Under the pieces are notes generated by a model. That model was not told the DNA's origin. It saw only the letters and a list, made by a program, of their open reading frames with translations, and searched no databases. Shown here piece by piece: positions 1 to 7,431 of a stretch of 64,000 nt of DNA. The translations under genes and the position numbers were made by a program. Origin of the DNA: Hymenobacter sp. BT559 (GTDB taxonomy: Bacteria; Bacteroidota; Bacteroidia; Cytophagales; Hymenobacteraceae); assembly GCF_016427535.1 (NCBI RefSeq), contig NZ_JAELXV010000003.1:496001-560000 (forward strand). The letters run 5' to 3'. Every line of letters begins with the position of its first letter. The first letter of the stretch is position 1.

Positions 1-374
1 GCTGCCAGATTAAAACTTACCTCTACGCAGTGTGCCGCCGCCTGTGGCTCAAGCGCCTCACCACCAAGAGCCGGCTGCACGGTGTGCGCCTGCTCGATGA
101 TGATGACTACGGACCCTACCTCAACACGGGGGCCGAAGATGACCTCCACGAAGCCGAAGAGCGCGACCGGCGCTTTGCAACCATGAGCGAGGCGCTCACC
201 CACCTAGGGGAGCCCTGCCGCTCGCTGCTCGAAGGCTTTTACCTGCTCGATAAGTCGATGCAGGACCTCACGGCGGAGCACGGCTATACCAACGCCGACA
301 CCGCCAAAACCCAGAAGTACAAGTGCCTCACGCGCTTGAAGAAGTTGTTTTTTGCTAGTTATAAAGAAGTATAG
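1..374 (+). CDS. ECF-type RNA polymerase sigma-70 factor, 5' end outside window
   Basis: Partial gene: the frame is already open at base 3 and gives about 123 residues. The visible part begins in sigma region 2 (TYLYAVCRRLWLKRL), runs through an acidic linker and ends in a region 4 helix-turn-helix (LGEPCRSLLEGFYLLDKSMQ, then a basic RLKKLFF tail). This layout is typical of the short sigma-70 family factors of Bacteroidota, which direct RNA polymerase to a small regulon. A GTG at base 30 is internal and not the real start. The next gene on the same strand is a membrane protease with an anti-sigma-like N-terminus, so the two probably form a signalling pair. The target promoters cannot be told from the sequence. 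Confidence 0.85.
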   Translation, partial: CQIKTYLYAVCRRLWLKRLTTKSRLHGVRLLDDDDYGPYLNTGAEDDLHEAEERDRRFATMSEALTHLGEPCRSLLEGFYLLDKSMQDLTAEHGYTNADTAKTQKYKCLTRLKKLFFASYKEV

Positions 375-385
375 TTTAGGGCATA

Positions 386-465
386 GTGCCTAGCTGCTAG
401 TGCTTAGTAAATGGTCGACCAAGCCAGTACTAAACGCCAAGCACTAAGCACTAGCAGCTAGGCAC
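386..465. repeat. Intergenic inverted repeat, TAGTGCTTAG family
   Basis: Two perfect 22-nt arms (386-407 and 444-465) flank a 36-nt centre between the sigma gene and the protease gene. The arms share the core AGTGCTTAG with the inverted repeat at 15725-15780. If transcribed it would form a long hairpin in the leader of the protease gene. It lacks the T-run of a terminator, so I read it as a dispersed palindromic element. Confidence 0.8.
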
Positions 466-473
466 CAATCAAA

Positions 474-1643
474 ATGCAAACCGAAGCCGACTACTACGCG
501 CTCTTTGAAGCTTACCAGCGCGGTGAGCTTGCCGCCGGGGCGCGGGCCGACCTAGAAGCGCGCCTCAGCACCGACCCGCGGCTGCACCAGCGCTACGCCG
601 AGTTTGAGGAGCTGACCGGCACGCTACGTGCCTACGGCGAACGCCGCCGCACCCGCCAGATGCTAGGTGGCTTGCACGAAGCCATGCTGGCTGCCGACGA
701 GGCGCCAGCTGCAGAAGAAAAACAGGCAGATGGCTTGTCGTATTCGGTAAACCCGCGCCTGAGCATTTCGCGCACCGAGCGCCGGCTGCGCGAGTTTTGG
801 AATGGCCACCGCGCCACTATGGGCGTGGCCGCTTCGGTCGCCGTGTTGGCGGTGTTTTGCACGTTGCTAGGCCTCGATTTGTGGCGTGCTACCACTGCCG
901 CGCCGGCCAGTAGCCTGCGGGAGTTGCGAGGTGAGGTAGCCCGCATTACACGCCGTACGGATGCGCTCACCCGGAAGGTGAATAACGTGGCTGGTACAAC
1001 CGATGCTGTAGCACCAGTACGCGTGAATAAATATAGCGGTACCGGTTTTGCGCTCACCGCCGATGGCTACCTCGTAACCAGCGCGCACGTTATTAAAGGA
1101 GCCGATTCGCTACTGGTAGAAAGCCGTGACCACCGACGCTACCACGCCGAAACCGTGTATACTGACCGCAAGCACGACCTCGCTATCCTACGCATCAAGG
1201 ACCGTAATTTCAAGCCCTTTAATCGACTGCCTTACACGTTTAAGGCTGGTCAAGCTGACCTAGGCGAACGCGTGTACACCTTGGGCTACCCCCGCGAAGA
1301 TGCTGTGTATGGCGAAGGTGCGCTAAGCGCCCGCTCGGGTTATGACGGCGACACGGCGTTTTACCAAGTAAGTATTCCCTTGAACCCCGGTAACTCGGGC
1401 GGTCCGCTGCTTGATGGGCAAGGCAACCTGATTGGGGTGGTAAGCAGCCGGCAAGACGATGTGCTGGGCGCGGCCTTTGCCACTAAGTCGTCGTACCTGG
1501 TGCATCTGGTCGATTCGCTCAAAAACAAGCAGCCCTTGCAGCCCTACCACTTGCCGCGCACCAACCAGCTGGCCGGCGCCGCCCGCCCGCAGCAACTCAA
1601 GCGCCTGCAAGACTTTGTGTTTGTAGTAAAGGTTTATGAATAG
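474..1643 (+). CDS. Membrane-anchored trypsin-like serine protease (S1C/HtrA-like) with anti-sigma-like N-terminus
   Basis: A 389-residue protein. Residues 1-75 form a charged helical segment (EADYYALFEAYQRGELAAGA) that resembles the cytoplasmic N-terminus of Bacteroidota anti-sigma factors, without zinc-binding Cys/His. One membrane helix spans about 115-137. A periplasmic trypsin-fold domain follows, with catalytic His205 (TSAHVI), Asp235 (HDLAIL) and Ser308 (NPGNSGGPLL). No PDZ domain is present, unlike DegP or DegS. It lies 99 bp after an ECF sigma gene on the same strand. Protease function is secure from the triad. The anti-sigma role of the N-terminus is inferred from position and topology. 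Confidence 0.85.
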   Translation: MQTEADYYALFEAYQRGELAAGARADLEARLSTDPRLHQRYAEFEELTGTLRAYGERRRTRQMLGGLHEAMLAADEAPAAEEKQADGLSYSVNPRLSISRTERRLREFWNGHRATMGVAASVAVLAVFCTLLGLDLWRATTAAPASSLRELRGEVARITRRTDALTRKVNNVAGTTDAVAPVRVNKYSGTGFALTADGYLVTSAHVIKGADSLLVESRDHRRYHAETVYTDRKHDLAILRIKDRNFKPFNRLPYTFKAGQADLGERVYTLGYPREDAVYGEGALSARSGYDGDTAFYQVSIPLNPGNSGGPLLDGQGNLIGVVSSRQDDVLGAAFATKSSYLVHLVDSLKNKQPLQPYHLPRTNQLAGAARPQQLKRLQDFVFVVKVYE

Positions 1644-1672
1644 ACTTTCATCCTGCTTTCTGCAAAATTTAG

Positions 1673-1704
1673 AAAAAGCCCCGCTCTCCAGTGGGGCTTT
1701 TTTT
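1673..1704 (+). terminator. Rho-independent terminator after protease gene
   Basis: A GCCCC/GGGGC stem preceded by five A and followed by seven T sits 30 bp past the protease stop codon. Confidence 0.8.
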
Positions 1705-1885
1705 GTGGCTGGTAGCCTTCTAAATAGCAGGCTGCTTGCTACCGCCCTAGGGCTGGCACCCCCTACGCTAGGTACCAAATAATAATTAACTCGGCCAAAA
1801 CGCCAGGCTGACTTTCGCGTACAACCGTTGCACAGGCCGCCAGCTACCGGCCGGCCGTGCTCCCTCACCAAAATACCCTCCCCCA

Positions 1886-2125
1886 ATGGCTGACCAACTC
1901 CAACAAGTCGAAAAAATTCTCCCCGAGGATATTGCGCGCACGTTTGAGGCCGCCGTCAATGTGTTTCAAGGCAAGACCGAGCACATGGATGACCTACTCA
2001 AGAACGGCGGCACGCTGCTGCGCAAGGTTTCTAAAAACTTCAACTCTACGCAGATGATTCTGGGCGTAGCCGCGCTGGCCGTGGTGTCGATTATCGTTAT
2101 CAACCGCGCTAGCCAAGACGAATAG
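1886..2125 (+). CDS. Small single-pass membrane protein of unknown function
   Basis: A 79-residue protein, MADQLQQVEKILPEDIARTF at the N-terminus. The first 55 residues are soluble and amphipathic. One hydrophobic helix (about 57-73, MILGVAALAVVSIIVI) is followed by the short tail NRASQDE. The arrangement suggests a cytoplasmic domain tethered by a C-terminal anchor. I do not recognise a family. It stands alone between two terminators. Start chosen at the ATG that gives the clean soluble-then-membrane layout; another frame overlaps it but has no protein-like features. Confidence 0.7.
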   Translation: MADQLQQVEKILPEDIARTFEAAVNVFQGKTEHMDDLLKNGGTLLRKVSKNFNSTQMILGVAALAVVSIIVINRASQDE

Positions 2126-2165
2126 TACTGGCTAGCCAGCACTAGCAGTACCTCCTAGGTACCTA

Positions 2166-2210
2166 AAAAAAGCGCCTCACTCCTAGTATCTAGGAGTGAG
2201 GCGCTTTTTT
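2166..2210. terminator. Bidirectional hairpin terminator
   Basis: Perfect 20-bp arms (2166-2185 and 2191-2210) around a 5-nt loop, flanked by A- and T-runs. It serves the small membrane protein gene on the plus strand and the RlpA gene on the minus strand, which converge here. Confidence 0.9.
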
Positions 2211-2239
2211 GTAAAAAGCTATAGAGCAGCTTGTGGGGC

Positions 2240-3166
2240 CTAGTTGAGTGGCGCAACAGCGGGCGTAGTAGTGGTTGCGGCAAGCACAGCTTGGCTCGGC
2301 AGCTGCCGCACTACGCCAGTTACGCCCCACGACTGTAAGCGGCGCTGCACGGTTTCGGCCGCCAGCCACGTATCGAGCTGGCTAATGAGCACGCGGCTAA
2401 CCTGCTGGCCCGCCAGGACCTCTTGCTTAATACCGACGGTTAGCGCTGGGTCGAGCGACAACACACGGGCGCGCATAGCTTCGGCATTCTGAGCTTCTTG
2501 GAAAATGCCCACCTGCACCAGAAACTGCGGGGCCGGTTCGGTAGCAGTAGCGGCCGGAGCAGCCGAGCCAGTAATAGCGGCAGGCGTGGTAGCCAGGGCA
2601 GCACTATCGGGCACGCTATGCCACTCATAGGTAGTAAACGGCGCAGCGGGGTTGGGGTCGGCAGCTCGCAGGTCTACGAGGTTGAGCGGAGTGGCGGCAG
2701 GACCTAGGGGAGTAGTGGTAGGTACTACCTGCGCAATAACAGTAGCAGCACCCGTCGAGATGATACCTAGGGGGCGCGCTGCTACCTCCGACAGGTCGAT
2801 GATGCGCTGGTGGCGGAACGGGCCGCGGTCAGAAACCCGCACCACTACGGCTTTGCCGTTTTTCACATTTGTAACGCGCAGCCGGGTGCCAAAGGGCAGG
2901 CTCTTATGGGCGCAAGTAAACTTGAAGCGGTTGAACCGCTCGCCGCTGCTAGTGCGCTTGCCCTGGTGCTCGCGGCCGTACCACGAAGCCCGGCCCCGCA
3001 GCACGGTAGAGTAGGAAAGGGAGGCTGTTGCCTTGGCGTGGGTGGCGGCCGTGCGGGCCCGGTGGGTGCCGGCAACCGCAGGTGAAGCTAACCCACAGAC
3101 AAACAGTAGATAAAAGCAACTAAATAGAAAGCCGGAAGTAAAGAAAGAAATTCGCTTGAGCGTCAT
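2240..3166 (-). CDS. RlpA-family septal ring lytic transglycosylase with SPOR domain
   Basis: A 308-residue exported protein. Residues 1-32 are a signal peptide ending near VAGTHR. Residues about 58-140 form the RlpA double-psi beta-barrel: RASWYGREHQGKRTSSGE, FTCAHKSLPFGTRLRVTN and the active-site strand VVRVSDRGPF. A Pro/Ala/Thr linker follows, then a C-terminal SPOR domain (about 222-292, FLVQVGIFQEAQNAEAMRAR) that binds denuded peptidoglycan at the septum. RlpA proteins cleave glycan strands lacking stem peptides. The length and domain order match the family. It is convergent with the gene at 1886 across a bidirectional terminator. Confidence 0.88.
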   Translation of the reverse strand: MTLKRISFFTSGFLFSCFYLLFVCGLASPAVAGTHRARTAATHAKATASLSYSTVLRGRASWYGREHQGKRTSSGERFNRFKFTCAHKSLPFGTRLRVTNVKNGKAVVVRVSDRGPFRHQRIIDLSEVAARPLGIISTGAATVIAQVVPTTTPLGPAATPLNLVDLRAADPNPAAPFTTYEWHSVPDSAALATTPAAITGSAAPAATATEPAPQFLVQVGIFQEAQNAEAMRARVLSLDPALTVGIKQEVLAGQQVSRVLISQLDTWLAAETVQRRLQSWGVTGVVRQLPSQAVLAATTTTPAVAPLN

Positions 3167-3512
3167 GCGCTTTATAGGGATGGTAACTGACCGAATTTAA
3201 GTAGGCCCCTCCTCAAAAACCTATTATCATACTTTGCTAAAGAAATTATCAAGCGTTAAAAATTATCCTTTTTTTATAAAACTTGCATTTAAGATATCTA
3301 AGTGCGGGTAAAGCAATGGCTGATTGTGTTTAGTAAAGCCACTTTTTAGCTGCTTATTGTATTTTTCCGCGGTGGCCTCCAGAATTAGATTTTGCGGCGG
3401 GTGTAAAATTTTGGCATTGCGTCGTCGAGCTAGCTCGTGGCTAGGTTGCACAGGTGCCGCTTTCTTTGTATATGCGCGCAAGCTTCCCGCAGGTAGGCCG
3501 TACCTTCGTAGC
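3167..3512. other. Intergenic region between divergent RlpA and DUF72 genes
   Basis: The left half (3170-3420) is AT-rich and should hold both promoters. A TACCTTCG at 3501-3508 resembles the -7 box but lies too close to the ATG at 3513 to serve it. I see no repeat or RNA gene. Confidence 0.4.
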
Positions 3513-4427
3513 ATGGATTTTGGCCGACTACCCGACCTGCGCCACGTCGATTTCAGACTACCCCCCGACCACCCCGAAACGGCGCACGTGCTGGCTCGCG
3601 CTCAGCCGACAGCCCCCGATAGCCCTGGCCTGTACGTGGGCTGCCCCATCTGGACCAATAAAGAATGGCTGGGCTCGTACTTCCCGCTCGGAGCCAAGGA
3701 GCCTGACTACCTGCATCATTACGCCAAGCAATTCAATTCGCTAGAATTGAATACGACGCACTACCGCATCCCCGATGCGCCCACGGTGCGGCGCTGGCGC
3801 GAGGCGGTGGGGCCGGGCTTTAAGTTTTGCCCCAAGCTGCCGCGCAGCATCAGCCACGAGCGCGAGCTATATAATACTGACGCGCTAACACTGTCCTTTA
3901 CCCGTGCCATTCTAGAGCTGGAGGACCGCCTAGGTCCCTGCTTTCTGCAATTGCCACCCCACATCGGCCCCGAGAGCTTGCCACGGCTCGAGCGATTCTT
4001 GCTCGACTGGCCGGCCGAGGTGCCGCTAGCCGTAGAGCTACGCCACCCCCGCTGGTTTGCCGACCGGGGCCTAGCCGATACGATATACGCCACGCTCGAA
4101 GCCCTGAATAAAACGTTGGTCATCACTGACGTGGCGGGTCGGCGCGACGTGCTGCCCCAGCGCCTGACCACACCCGTGGCGTTCATCCGCTTCAATGGCC
4201 ACGGCTTGGTGAACAGCGATTTTCAACGCGCCGACGAATGGGCCGAGCGACTGGCTAGCTGGTACCAGCAGGGGCTACACGCTGCCTATGTCTTCATCCA
4301 CCAAAAAGACGTGCGGCACGCGCCCATTTGGGCGCAACATTTCCTGGGGCGCGTGCACGCGCTCACGGGCTTTCCCATTCAGCCACCACGGCCCATTCCG
4401 CAGGTAGTGCAGGGTAGCTTGTTTTAA
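3513..4427 (+). CDS. DUF72 (YecE-like) protein
   Basis: A 304-residue protein with the DUF72 fold from about residue 35 on: LYVGCPIWTNKEWLGSYFP, then FNSLELNTTHYRIPD, FKFCPKLPRSISHER, GPCFLQLPPHIGPESL and VELRHPRWF. DUF72 proteins are TIM-barrel-like and widespread; no reaction is established. The frame stays open 63 codons upstream of the chosen ATG, but that stretch is Arg/Cys-rich, unlike the family, and lies in AT-rich intergenic DNA. The ATG at 3513 places the conserved block at its usual distance from the N-terminus. Confidence 0.85.
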   Translation: MDFGRLPDLRHVDFRLPPDHPETAHVLARAQPTAPDSPGLYVGCPIWTNKEWLGSYFPLGAKEPDYLHHYAKQFNSLELNTTHYRIPDAPTVRRWREAVGPGFKFCPKLPRSISHERELYNTDALTLSFTRAILELEDRLGPCFLQLPPHIGPESLPRLERFLLDWPAEVPLAVELRHPRWFADRGLADTIYATLEALNKTLVITDVAGRRDVLPQRLTTPVAFIRFNGHGLVNSDFQRADEWAERLASWYQQGLHAAYVFIHQKDVRHAPIWAQHFLGRVHALTGFPIQPPRPIPQVVQGSLF

Positions 4428-4518
4428 GGGTTAATTGTTAATGGTTAGTTGTTAATGATTTTAGTCTAAATCAATTATTAGACTTGCTTCTGGACAAGAA
4501 GCTTAAATAACAACTGTC

Positions 4519-4601
4519 ATGCTGAACGCAGTGAAGCATCTCTATCGCACAATTGAGCAAGTTCAGATGGTGCGTTAGAGATGCTTCACTGCGTTCAGCA
4601 T
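4519..4601. repeat. Intergenic hairpin repeat, GCAGTGAAGCATCTC family
   Basis: Arms 4519-4550 and 4570-4601 pair over 32 nt with one mismatch; the outer 26 are perfect. The consensus half (CTGTCATGCTGAACGCAGTG, then AAGCATCTCT) recurs as a single half-copy at 62984-63011. It lies between convergent genes (DUF72 and the gene at 4642) and lacks a terminal T-run. Confidence 0.85.
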
Positions 4602-4641
4602 AGCGCGTTTTTGGCCTTTTCTTAATTTAGAAACAAGGCTA

Positions 4642-5385
4642 TTACCTAAACTTGCCTTGGGGGTCGGGCAGCTTCTCCTTTAAGTCGCTGATGAGGGTAA
4701 AATCGAGGCTGGACAGGTTTAGATTCTGGCCTTTGTGAACAGCCTCCCACGCGCCAGCATAGTCTTCTTGGTAGTAGCGCACGCGGGCCTGAGCTTGCCA
4801 GGCGTTGGCGTTGTTAGCATCGGCCAGCACGGCGCGCTGCGCATAGCTAGCGGCCTCGGCTAGGTCTTTCTTTTTCTTGGTCTGAAGGTAGCGCTCTATC
4901 GCGATGGTAGTAGCATCGGTGAGTAGCCCGGCGTTGGTGGGGGCCACGGCCAAGCCTTGCAGCAAGATGGCTTGCACCTCGGCCGGCGGAACCTGGCGTT
5001 GGCTCATGAGGGCCGCAAAACCGTGGTAGGGGTCGGGATTTTTTACATCGAGCACCCAGGCCAGGTTAAAGCGCACAGCGGCCGTGTCAGGCTGGTTTTC
5101 AAGCATATATTGAAAACCCTTGGTGCTGAAAAACTTGCTTGCCTCGGCCCGCGATGGGAAGCTGCGGTCGATGTCGGCCAGCACGGCTGCGCCCACTAGG
5201 GCCTGCGCTTGGGCTGGGCTAGCGCCGCCGTACAGGGGGGCCAGCCGCGCTGGGCCGGTAGCGGCTGCTGCGGGCGCGTTCTTCTTGTTGCGTTGGGCGT
5301 GGGCGGGCAGGCAAGCAGCCGTGCCCAGCAGTGTGAGGAAAACCGCGCCTAGGAGCGTGCGCGTGGAGTGTGAAAAGAAAGCCAC
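4642..5385 (-). CDS. Exported TPR-like repeat protein
   Basis: A 247-residue protein with an N-terminal signal peptide (LLGAVFLTLLGTAACLPAHA). A lipobox-like AAC is present, but AHA|Q gives a cleaner signal-peptidase I site. The mature part is helical and TPR-like: KFFSTKGFQYMLENQPDTAA, NLAWVLDVKNPDPYHGFAAL, then DLAEAASYAQRAVLADANNA and ARVRYYQEDYAGAWEAVHKG, with Ala/Leu/Tyr spacing of about 34 residues. Such proteins are usually periplasmic scaffolds. No specific partner is indicated; neighbours are unrelated. It faces the DUF72 gene across a hairpin repeat. Confidence 0.7.
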   Translation of the reverse strand: MAFFSHSTRTLLGAVFLTLLGTAACLPAHAQRNKKNAPAAAATGPARLAPLYGGASPAQAQALVGAAVLADIDRSFPSRAEASKFFSTKGFQYMLENQPDTAAVRFNLAWVLDVKNPDPYHGFAALMSQRQVPPAEVQAILLQGLAVAPTNAGLLTDATTIAIERYLQTKKKKDLAEAASYAQRAVLADANNANAWQAQARVRYYQEDYAGAWEAVHKGQNLNLSSLDFTLISDLKEKLPDPQGKFR

Positions 5386-5538
5386 GGAAAATGCAGATGA
5401 ATGGGACAGTTAGCAAAAATAGGGTGTCACTGCCATTTGCTGGCTACCCCTGCTTAGTCGCGGCAAACCACCCACCTAGAGCCGGCGTAGGTAGGATAGC
5501 GGCCCCAAAAACTTATCTGGCTGCGGCTGCCCTCACTT

Positions 5539-6429
5539 ATGCGTTATATACGCCTGCTGGCGCTACCCACCCTTGGGTTGTTGCTGGCTATCACGATAGT
5601 ATTGCTGGCCACCGAGTGGGCCGTGGCCCGCGCCAGTCACCGTGCGTCCGATATCGCTTACGTGCCGGCGTCGGCGCCCGACTTCGATACCAACCGCCAC
5701 CGGCTCGATGTGTACGAACCTAAGCAGGAGGCCACCGCGCCGCGGCCGGTAGTACTGTTCATCCACGGCGGCAGCTGGAACAGCGGCAGCAAAGACGACT
5801 TCATTTACAAGGCCATCGGCCGGCGGCTGGCCAAAAACGGCTTCGTGGGCGTGGTAATCAGCTACCGCCTCTCGCCGCAGGTGCAGGTGCCGCAGCAGGC
5901 GGATGACTGCGCCCGCGCCCTGGCTTGGACGGTGGCCAACATCAAAGACTACGGCGGCGACCCGGCGCGCATCGTGCTCATGGGCCACTCGGCGGGTGGT
6001 GGGCTGGCCGCCCTGCTGGCCACCGGCTCCGATACCTTGTTGGCAAAGCATGGCCTGCCCCGCACGGCCGCCCACGCCGTGTTGCTCGACGACCCGGCCG
6101 GCCTCGATATGCTCGACTACCTCACCAAGATGCAATACCCTGACGATGCGCAATACCTAGGTGCCTTCAGCAAAGACCCGGCGGTGTGGCGCCAAGCCTC
6201 GGCGCTCTACCACATGCGGGCCGGAGCACCGCCCTATAGTATCTATATCGGCGGCGAAACCTACCCTAGCATCAAAGAGAGCAGCGAGAAATTTCGGCAG
6301 CGGCTGACGCAGCTGGACCAGGCGCCTAGGTATACCATTTTGCCTGGTAAGAAGCATGTGAGCATGGTGACGCAGCTGTTTTGGGCGGGCAACCAGCTCT
6401 ATAATGAACTGCGTCGGCTGGCGCAGTAA
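5539..6429 (+). CDS. Alpha/beta hydrolase, esterase/lipase-like
   Basis: A 296-residue protein with an N-terminal membrane or signal segment (residues 5-30). The oxyanion motif HGGSW (76-80) and nucleophile elbow GHSAGG (Ser151) define the BD-FAE/COG0657 type of hydrolase, with a late catalytic His273 in GKKHVSM. The hydrophobic N-terminus suggests export or membrane attachment, acting on short-chain or acetyl esters in the envelope. The substrate cannot be told. It is convergent with the next gene, 11 bp away. Confidence 0.8.
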   Translation: MRYIRLLALPTLGLLLAITIVLLATEWAVARASHRASDIAYVPASAPDFDTNRHRLDVYEPKQEATAPRPVVLFIHGGSWNSGSKDDFIYKAIGRRLAKNGFVGVVISYRLSPQVQVPQQADDCARALAWTVANIKDYGGDPARIVLMGHSAGGGLAALLATGSDTLLAKHGLPRTAAHAVLLDDPAGLDMLDYLTKMQYPDDAQYLGAFSKDPAVWRQASALYHMRAGAPPYSIYIGGETYPSIKESSEKFRQRLTQLDQAPRYTILPGKKHVSMVTQLFWAGNQLYNELRRLAQ

Positions 6430-6440
6430 ACGTGAGCAGC

Positions 6441-7235
6441 CTAGCTCTGCCGCACGACCACACTGCCATTGGTGGTCACGGCTTTAACTGGCTGGCCACC
6501 TTTGCCTAGCGCAGTATTGACCTCGTGCTTGCGGCTTTTGGGGTCGCTCTGCGGGAGGGTGGTTTTGAGGCTGCCGTTGGTGGTGCTGGTCGAAAACTGG
6601 GCTGAGTAGTCGGCCGGTACCTCCCACCTAATGCTGCCGTTCACGGTTTCTACGTCGAGGCCACTGCCCTGCCATTGGTTGCCGCTAAGCTTGATGGAGA
6701 GGCTGCCGTTGACGGCCTTACCTGTTACTTGGCCCCCTAGGTTGGCTAGCGACACGCTACCGTTTTGGGCGCTAAACGTGATGGCTGACTGCACACCCGC
6801 GAGGTAAATACTGCCGTTTTGGGTGGTGAGGGCTAATGCCATGCGGCGCGGCACAAACACCTCGTAGCTAACCGCGGCCCGCTCTACGCCATTCGGTACT
6901 TTGGCAACCAACTCGTTGCTCGCCGTGCTGATACGAATAGCCGTTGCTTGGGCCTTGGCTTCGGCCTCAGTATCAGCCCACGCCGTTACCTTGGCTCGCA
7001 TACGCACATCGGGGCCGTCCCAGCCCTTCACGCTAATACTGCCATTGGTGCTGGCATCGATGGTGAGGGGCTGCCCCGCCGTGGCGGGTAGGGTGAGGTC
7101 GCGGGTTTCGCAAAAGAGCTTTTGGCGGCCGTCATTACGCTCCTGGCAAGTGGAGGTGAAAGTGGGGGCCGGAACGGTTTGAGCAGTGGCAGCTAGTCCG
7201 CTCAGTAGCAGCAAGCCTAAGGCTAAGGATTTCAT
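6441..7235 (-). CDS. Secreted DUF4097-like beta-helical protein
   Basis: A 264-residue protein with signal peptide MKSLALGLLLLSGLAATAQT. The mature part repeats a short motif in which NGS recurs (TNGSISVKGWDG, TQNGSIYLAGV, AQNGSVSLANLGG, VNGSLSIKLSG, VNGSIRWEVP, TTNGSLKTTLP, TTNGSVVVRQS). This is the repeat of DUF4097-type putative adhesin beta-solenoids. The role is unknown; many lie near regulators of the envelope. The frame extends 63 codons further upstream through a Cys/Arg-rich stretch that overlaps a terminator, so the ATG before the signal peptide is the start. Confidence 0.75.
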   Translation of the reverse strand: MKSLALGLLLLSGLAATAQTVPAPTFTSTCQERNDGRQKLFCETRDLTLPATAGQPLTIDASTNGSISVKGWDGPDVRMRAKVTAWADTEAEAKAQATAIRISTASNELVAKVPNGVERAAVSYEVFVPRRMALALTTQNGSIYLAGVQSAITFSAQNGSVSLANLGGQVTGKAVNGSLSIKLSGNQWQGSGLDVETVNGSIRWEVPADYSAQFSTSTTNGSLKTTLPQSDPKSRKHEVNTALGKGGQPVKAVTTNGSVVVRQS

Positions 7236-7379
7236 GGGCAGTAAAATAACAGGTGAGTGAAGAGCATTTGAAAGGTGGCGACAACAGGAGTACCGGCCGC
7301 TAGCGCGTTCGTTACAGGCACCTAGGGCTTTTTTGGAGCCTCGCGCCAGGCAACACCTAAAGTGGGTCAAAACAAACAA

Positions 7380-7408
7380 GCCCCTACTCCGGCAAAAGAA
7401 GTAGGGGC
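7380..7408 (-). terminator. Terminator for prolyl oligopeptidase gene
   Basis: GCCCCTAC/GTAGGGGC arms (7380-7387, 7401-7408), followed on the minus strand by the T-rich run TTGTTTGTTTTG. Confidence 0.7.
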
Positions 7409-7431
7409 GTGCCGGTTGCCACATGGCAGGG

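Noticed and set aside
386..465. Possible CRISPR-like or attC-like repeat
   Set aside because: Only one pair of inverted arms, no regularly spaced direct repeats, and no cas or integrase gene in the window.
3501..3508. TACCTTCG as promoter of the DUF72 gene
   Set aside because: Transcription would start at or after the chosen ATG, so it cannot serve this start.
3263..3514. Minus-strand 83-codon frame before DUF72
   Set aside because: It overlaps the DUF72 start and the AT-rich intergenic region; no recognisable domain, basic composition.
4436..4500. TTGTTAATG-type short direct repeats after DUF72
   Set aside because: AT-rich and too degenerate to call a defined element; may be a decayed relative of the TAGTGCTTAG family.
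5563..6153. Minus-strand 196-codon frame opposite the alpha/beta hydrolase
   Set aside because: Gly/Arg/Val-rich shadow of a high-GC coding strand; the plus strand has the HGGSW and GHSAGG motifs.
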